Below are positions 59,340 through 64,000 of a DNA stretch of 64,000 nucleotides, piece by piece. Origin of the DNA: Ricordea florida (Eukaryota; Cnidaria; Anthozoa; Corallimorpharia; Ricordeidae); the NCBI GenBank assembly GCA_949710005.1, contig OX453281.1:18588561-18652560 (forward strand). Reading direction: 5' to 3'. The number at the start of each line of letters is the position of its first letter. Within the stretch, counting starts at the first letter, position 1. The translations under genes and the position numbers were made by a program. Under the pieces are notes generated by a model. The model made no database searches. It was not told the origin of the DNA and was given only the letters and a program-made list of their open reading frames with translations.

Positions 59340-62319
59340 CCCTAGGAAAAGGGGTTTTAAAATGGCTTCTCTCAATATAGCTAGTCTTGTTAAACATATT
59401 GATGAACTTAGGATCTTTATGCAAATTGAAGATCTTGACTTACTGGCCATTAATGAGAGTAGGCTCGACCAACTGGTACCAGATTCACTTGTGATGATCG
59501 AGGGCTATAACATTATCAGGAGAGACAGAAAAAGGCATGCAGGGGGTGTTTGTATTTATATAAAGCATAGTATTGAATTTAATCTTTATTCTATGGTTGA
59601 TCCTAATAACATTGAGGCCTTATGCTTAGATATTAAGAATGAAAATTGTAAGTCTTTCTCTGTTTTATGTTGTTACAGACCACCCAGCTCAGATAATACT
59701 TTCTTCACCTTACTAGAAGACATTATTGCCAAATTAGATTCTTCTGGAAATGAAATTATTTTGATGGGTGATTTAAATTGTAATTTATTGGCTTCTAATC
59801 CTAATAGTAACACCAGAAATCTCAACTATATTGCGGAGCTTTTGCAGCTGCACCAGCTGTTAAAAGAACCCACACGCATTACTGAGTCTTCTAGGACGTT
59901 AATTGATGTTATATATACTAATAATATCAAGCATATAGTTGACAGTGGCATTATCCACTTGGGAATTAGTGATCACAGTCTTGTTTATGTAATTAGAAAA
60001 ATCTCAGTTCCTACTAAATTTAAGTATAGGTATATTACTTACAGAAGCTTCAGGAAATTTAACTCTAGTAGTTTTAAAGAGGACCTGAGTCAACTGCCTT
60101 GGGAAATATTAGCTGATTATTCAGATCCCAACCTTATGTGGGCCAAATGGAAAGAACTATTCCTTACTGTAGCTAATAAACATGCACCCATTAAGTCTGG
60201 AAGAGTGCGTAATAAGAACTCACCTTGGATAAATTCTGAAATTCGTAAACTGATTATAGAGAGGGATTGCCTTAAGAAACAAGCAATAAAGACTAGCAAT
60301 CGAGATGACTGGATTAAGTTTAAGAAAGTCAAAAATAAGACAAATTGCATTATAAAGGAGACTAAAGCTAATTATTATAAATCCAATATTGACTCAAACT
60401 CTGGCAACCCTCGTGCAATCTGGAAGACATTAAATGAATTAATGGGTCGTAATGCCAAAAGCAGAGGCATTAATAGCATTCAGATTGATGATGTTGCAGT
60501 GACCGACTCTCAACAAATTTGTGAGCTAATGAACTCTCATTTCACTTCCGTTGGAACTAAGCTTGCTTCATCGTTGTCCAACTCTGATTATAGCTTTGTT
60601 GATTATCTTAAGTCAGTTGACTGTGATTTTAAATTACAGCCATTACAGCTAAGAGCGTTTTCGACTTAATAAACAAATTAGATGTTGCCAAGGCAACTGG
60701 ATTAGATGGTATAACAAGTAAATTATTAAAGGAGGCTGCTCCTGTAATATCGCATTCTTTAAGCTTAATTTTCAATGCTTCTATAACGAGTGGTATCTTC
60801 CCTGATCAGTGGAAGTATGCTAAAGTCTCCCCAATAAATAAGAAAGATAACACTGATGATCTTAACAATTACAGACCTATATCGGTCATTTCTGTTATTG
60901 CTAAGCTTTTTGAAAGAATCATTTATAATCAACTATATGACTACCTTAAGGTAAATTCCCTTTTATCAAATTGCCAGTCTGGGTTTCGTTCCTTGCATTC
61001 TACTCTTACTTCGTTATTAGATGCTACTAATGAATGGTTCTTCAATATTGACAATGGTTTTCTTAACTCTGTTGTCTTTCTTGATTTAGCCAAGGCCTTT
61101 GACACAGTTGACCATAGCATTTTGCTTGCTAAATTGGAGATGTATGGCATTTCTGGAACAGCACACAAATGGTTTTATTCATATCTCTCTAATCGCAAGC
61201 AAAAATGCTATTTAAATGGCTGTCTCTCGGAGTTTTCAGATATCCCTTGTGGTGTTCCTCAAGGATCTATCCTCGGCCCTCTGTTATTTTTAATATATAT
61301 CAATGATTTACCCAATTGCTTAAATTTCTCAACCCCAAGAATGTTTGCAGATGACACTAATTTAACAGTTTCTGGTAAAAATTATTTTGAATTACAGAAT
61401 GGTACAAATCATGACCTGGAAAATATTAGACAGTGGCTCTTAGCAAACAAATTGAGTTTAAACAAAAACAGAATTGTTGATTATTGGCTCCAATTACAAT
61501 CTCGCCAACCTTGGCTATTCTCCTGAGATCAGATTAGGTGATACAAGTATAAAACGAGTCTACTCTGCTAAATCTCTTGGTGTTTATATTGATGATCGTT
61601 TATCATGGTCCACTCATATTAACCATGTGGCAAAATAGGTCTCATCTGCAATCGGGGGCTTGAGACAAATAAGGCAATTCGTTAATGATGATACTCTTAT
61701 AACTATTTATAATTCCCTTATCCAGCCATCTTTTGACTATTGTGATTTGGTATGGGATAATTTATCTAAAGGTCTAGCAACCAGATTACAAAAATTACAG
61801 AATAGGGCTGGTAGGGTTATTTTAAGGGCTGCCTATGATGTAAGCTCAGAGGATGTTTTAAGGGAACTTGGATGGTCTGATTTAAAAACTCGAAGAGCTA
61901 AGCATAAGGCCACCCAAATGTTTAAAATTTCTACTGGTGCAGCCCCAAACTATTTAATTGACAGATTTTTCAAAGTCGAGGCAAGAAATCCTTACAATAT
62001 TAGGAACAGTGAATTAAATATTAATTTACCATTACCGAAAACCGATTTTATGAAAAGGAGTTTTCTTTACGCTGGTCCTAAATTGTGGAATTCCTTGCCT
62101 AATTCAATTAAGTCGGCTAAAACTCTTGCAGCCTTCAAGAGAGGGCTGGAAGATAATAATATTTTTGACTTTGATATGTTATTATCTTGTTATTGATAGT
62201 TTGTCCCACTTTTTAATCTCTGTTTAAATTTTTAATCTTACTCGGCTTTCATGAAAACCAATATTAATTGATGGAATTCCGAGTTTAAATAAAGTGTCAC
62301 TCACTCACTCACTCACTCA

Positions 62320-62398
<79 letters not shown>
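59340..62398 (+). mobile_element. CR1/L2-like LINE, nearly complete
   Basis: A non-LTR retrotransposon with endonuclease and reverse transcriptase and a TCAC/CT simple tail (62298-62398). It is inserted in the intron between EGF exons A and B. The simple-sequence tail and APE-type endonuclease fit the CR1/L2 group. Preceded by a (CT)n run and scraps of Penelope 3' sequence. Confidence 0.8.
59362..62196 (+). pseudogene. LINE endonuclease-reverse transcriptase with three lesions
   Basis: The ORF from ATG 59362 (MASLNIASLVKHIDEL) covers the APE endonuclease (NESRLDQ, SVLCCYRPPS, LMGDLNCN, GISDHSLV) and runs to about 60640. A frameshift leads into the RT (ATGLDGITSKLL, DLAKAFDTVDHS, GVPQGSILGPLLFLIYINDL, MFADDTN). 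A second frameshift is near 61466, and a TAG at 61636-61638 interrupts the thumb region. The C-terminal part then runs to 62196 (AGPKLWNSLPNSIKS). The few lesions mean a young, inactive copy. Confidence 0.85.
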
Positions 62399-62962
62399 GT
62401 AAACCATTTAGAACCAGTGTTATCTTAATGTGATTTACGTTTCGTTCTATTGTCTCGTTTTCGTTTTGACTAACTCACCTGTCCTGACTTTTTTTTTTTC
62501 ATCGTTCTTCTTACCCTGAAACGCTTAAAATCGCCCGCCTAAAATCCTGGACCAAAGGTTTGGGACAGGTAAACATAATTTGTATTTATATATATTTTTA
62601 TCTATTTATTTATGTATTTATTTTTCCCTCCTCCGGTCTCCTTATAATGTTAGTATGTCTATTTGCTTGTCTAATGATTTCAAGCGTCAACATTGGTTAG
62701 GGGTTCAGAGGGCACAATTGGAGAAAAAACAAGACAAGCTAATTAAGCTTTCTTTTTTTGGGGGGGGGGAGAGGGGAGGTTCGTAAACAATTAGCATGTT
62801 CACTGTACTAGTTTATAAAGTGAACCATGGACTTTTAATTTGGTCAGAATTGTTGGTTCGTTCGTTGTTTAGTCCTGAACTGACGGGTTTTATAGTTTCG
62901 TGTTATCCTCGCACGTTTTAATCATTTCATATTGCTTTATAGCGTTTTTCATTTCGTCTTAC
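62399..62962. other. Intron sequence, no gene seen
   Basis: Between the LINE and EGF exon A; only short low-complexity runs are seen (a T/A-rich stretch near 62580-62625 and a G-run near 62760). Confidence 0.5.
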
Positions 62963-63085
62963 CTCGACAAGTTTTACCGTCTCCTTCATATCCTGTCTGA
63001 CAGGTGCAGACATATGAACCCTCGGTGTTTGTGCAGTTTGCGTCTGCGGCACAATCATGCGTACCAGCGGAACATTCATCCAAGT
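62963..63085 (-). CDS. EGF-LamG gene, calcium-binding EGF exon A
   Basis: A 123-bp symmetric phase 1-1 exon with acceptor ...gtttag and donor gtaaga. It reads [20 protein letters not shown], then [18 protein letters not shown], a textbook cbEGF domain. Same length and phase as exon B. The 5' end of the gene lies further right, outside the window or unrecognised. Confidence 0.85.
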
Positions 63086-63189
63086 CTAAACAAACGTAGG
63101 TATATTTCATATTTAGTGTTGTTTTCGAACTTCTGTAGAGAAACTGTTTCCTTAGCTTTGTAAACACAGAAAGACTGAGAAATCCTTCG

Positions 63190-63445
63190 CTCAGGCTCAG
63201 TGGAGCAGGGTTGGCGCAGTGCTGAAAGTGCCAATGTAGCCCGGGTTCGATTCCCGGCCCATATGTGCGCTGAGTTTGTTGGTTCTCTACTCTGCTCCGG
63301 GAAGTTTTACTCCGGGTACTCCGGTTTTCCCCTCTCCACAAAAACCAGCATTTGATTTGATATGATTTGATTTCGTTTCATTTGTGCTTTACAGTGGCCC
63401 AAATTAGTACATCAGTGCTAGATACAGTTGACACTCAAATAAAGT

Positions 63446-63492
<47 letters not shown>
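63190..63492 (+). repeat. tRNA-derived SINE with (ATT)n tail
   Basis: Head GGTTGGCGCAGTGCTGAAAG (A-box-like), then CCCGGGTTCGATTCCCGGCC (good B-box). The tail is a run of ATT units at about 63449-63492. Confidence 0.75.
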
Positions 63493-63493
<1 letters not shown>

Positions 63494-63963
63494 GCTCCTT
63501 TAAGTCCACGTTGCGCAAACTGGGTCGAATTTCGAGCACAATGCAATTTTGTTATTGTTACGGGGGACGCGGAATTTCATATTTAGTGAGTTTCTATATA
63601 GCTGTTTGTACATTTTAGCACAGAGTTATTAGCACATTATTATTCTCAACGATCGAAAGAAAACAATCCGGAAACGATTGAAACCCCAAGGCAATCCCAG
63701 AATGCATACAACATAGAATTTATCCCATTCCCCCACACAATCTCGGAATGGCGCGTTAACATAATGATCGAAATAACATGGAACAAACAGACATCTTGAA
63801 ACGGTACGCCGTGAAACGATAGTTTGTGGTTAGTCGCAGCGTTTGCTTAAATAAAAGATAAAACAAGACGAAGATATGCAAACTGCACGTTCAATACTAC
63901 ATGAAGCATATAAGGACAAACTGTGGAACACAATTCTATGTTTGACTTAACGTAAGCGATTAC
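63493..63963. other. Intergenic, no gene seen
   Basis: No recognisable exon or repeat. Confidence 0.4.
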
Positions 63964-64000
63964 TTAACAATTATTCGCCGAAGGCGAAGTGATTATCGGT
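63964..64000 (-). repeat. Edge of a TIR element also nested at 12250-12550
   Basis: GCCGAAGGCGAAGTGATTAT is the inverse of ATAATCACTTCGCCTTCGG near 12510-12530. The element continues beyond the window. Confidence 0.55.

Overview
The window looks like nuclear DNA of an anthozoan cnidarian, probably a coral. This is inferred from intronless class A GPCR genes, an LGR-type receptor exon, EGF and LamG exons with symmetric intron phases, Penelope-like elements with hammerhead ribozymes, tRNA-derived SINEs and many foldback or TIR elements. There are no bacterial operons or Shine-Dalgarno sites, and no CRISPR array. Layout: 1-3378 is a Penelope-like retroelement with two ORFs between 244-bp direct repeats, each repeat carrying a type I hammerhead ribozyme. 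It sits about 100 bp upstream of the last exon of an LGR-type receptor (3483-4875). A large minus-strand exon (7494 to about 11697) encodes a beta-helix ectodomain joined to a polytopic membrane region. Complete single-exon GPCR genes lie at 15099-16028 and 25314-26288, and a decayed relative at 22062-22427. Between them are a 2-kb minisatellite of 26-bp units with a 113-bp higher-order unit, an 80-bp tandem array, a broken LINE and several TIR elements. The main feature is a complete-looking Maverick/Polinton (adintovirus-like) endogenous virus at 30791-46710. It is 15.9 kb, has almost identical 383/388-bp TIRs and is flanked by a 5-bp duplication (CCAGG). It has 15 candidate genes: SAP-PolB, DD35E integrase, a double-jelly-roll capsid candidate, an A32-type ATPase, a penton-like protein, an ssDNA-binding candidate, several small membrane proteins and a Zn-repeat SAP protein. 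No adenain-type protease is visible. Nearly every gene has a TTTAAARAT/TCTAAAGAT-type box 28-36 bp before its start codon. Several intergenic gaps hold perfect or near-perfect inverted repeats. The TIR itself carries the promoter and the ATGGAACAA start of both terminal genes. To the right are an inverted-dimer Penelope insertion with a 13-bp target duplication (47835-49784), a non-autonomous Harbinger-like element with nested SINE, foldback and 54-bp satellite (50224-52353), and five phase-compatible exons of a minus-strand EGF-EGF-LamG gene (63085 down to 55332). A young CR1/L2-like LINE with three lesions lies in one of that gene's introns. How the parts work together: the Polinton genes make a plausible set for replication (PolB, ssDNA-binding candidate, terminal SAP protein), integration (integrase, TIRs) and particle formation (capsid, penton, ATPase, membrane proteins). 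The box-plus-short-leader layout suggests that all genes are expressed from separate promoters. The host genes encode receptors or secreted and surface proteins. Coordinates and comparisons were made by eye; family assignments of the less conserved virion proteins are inference.
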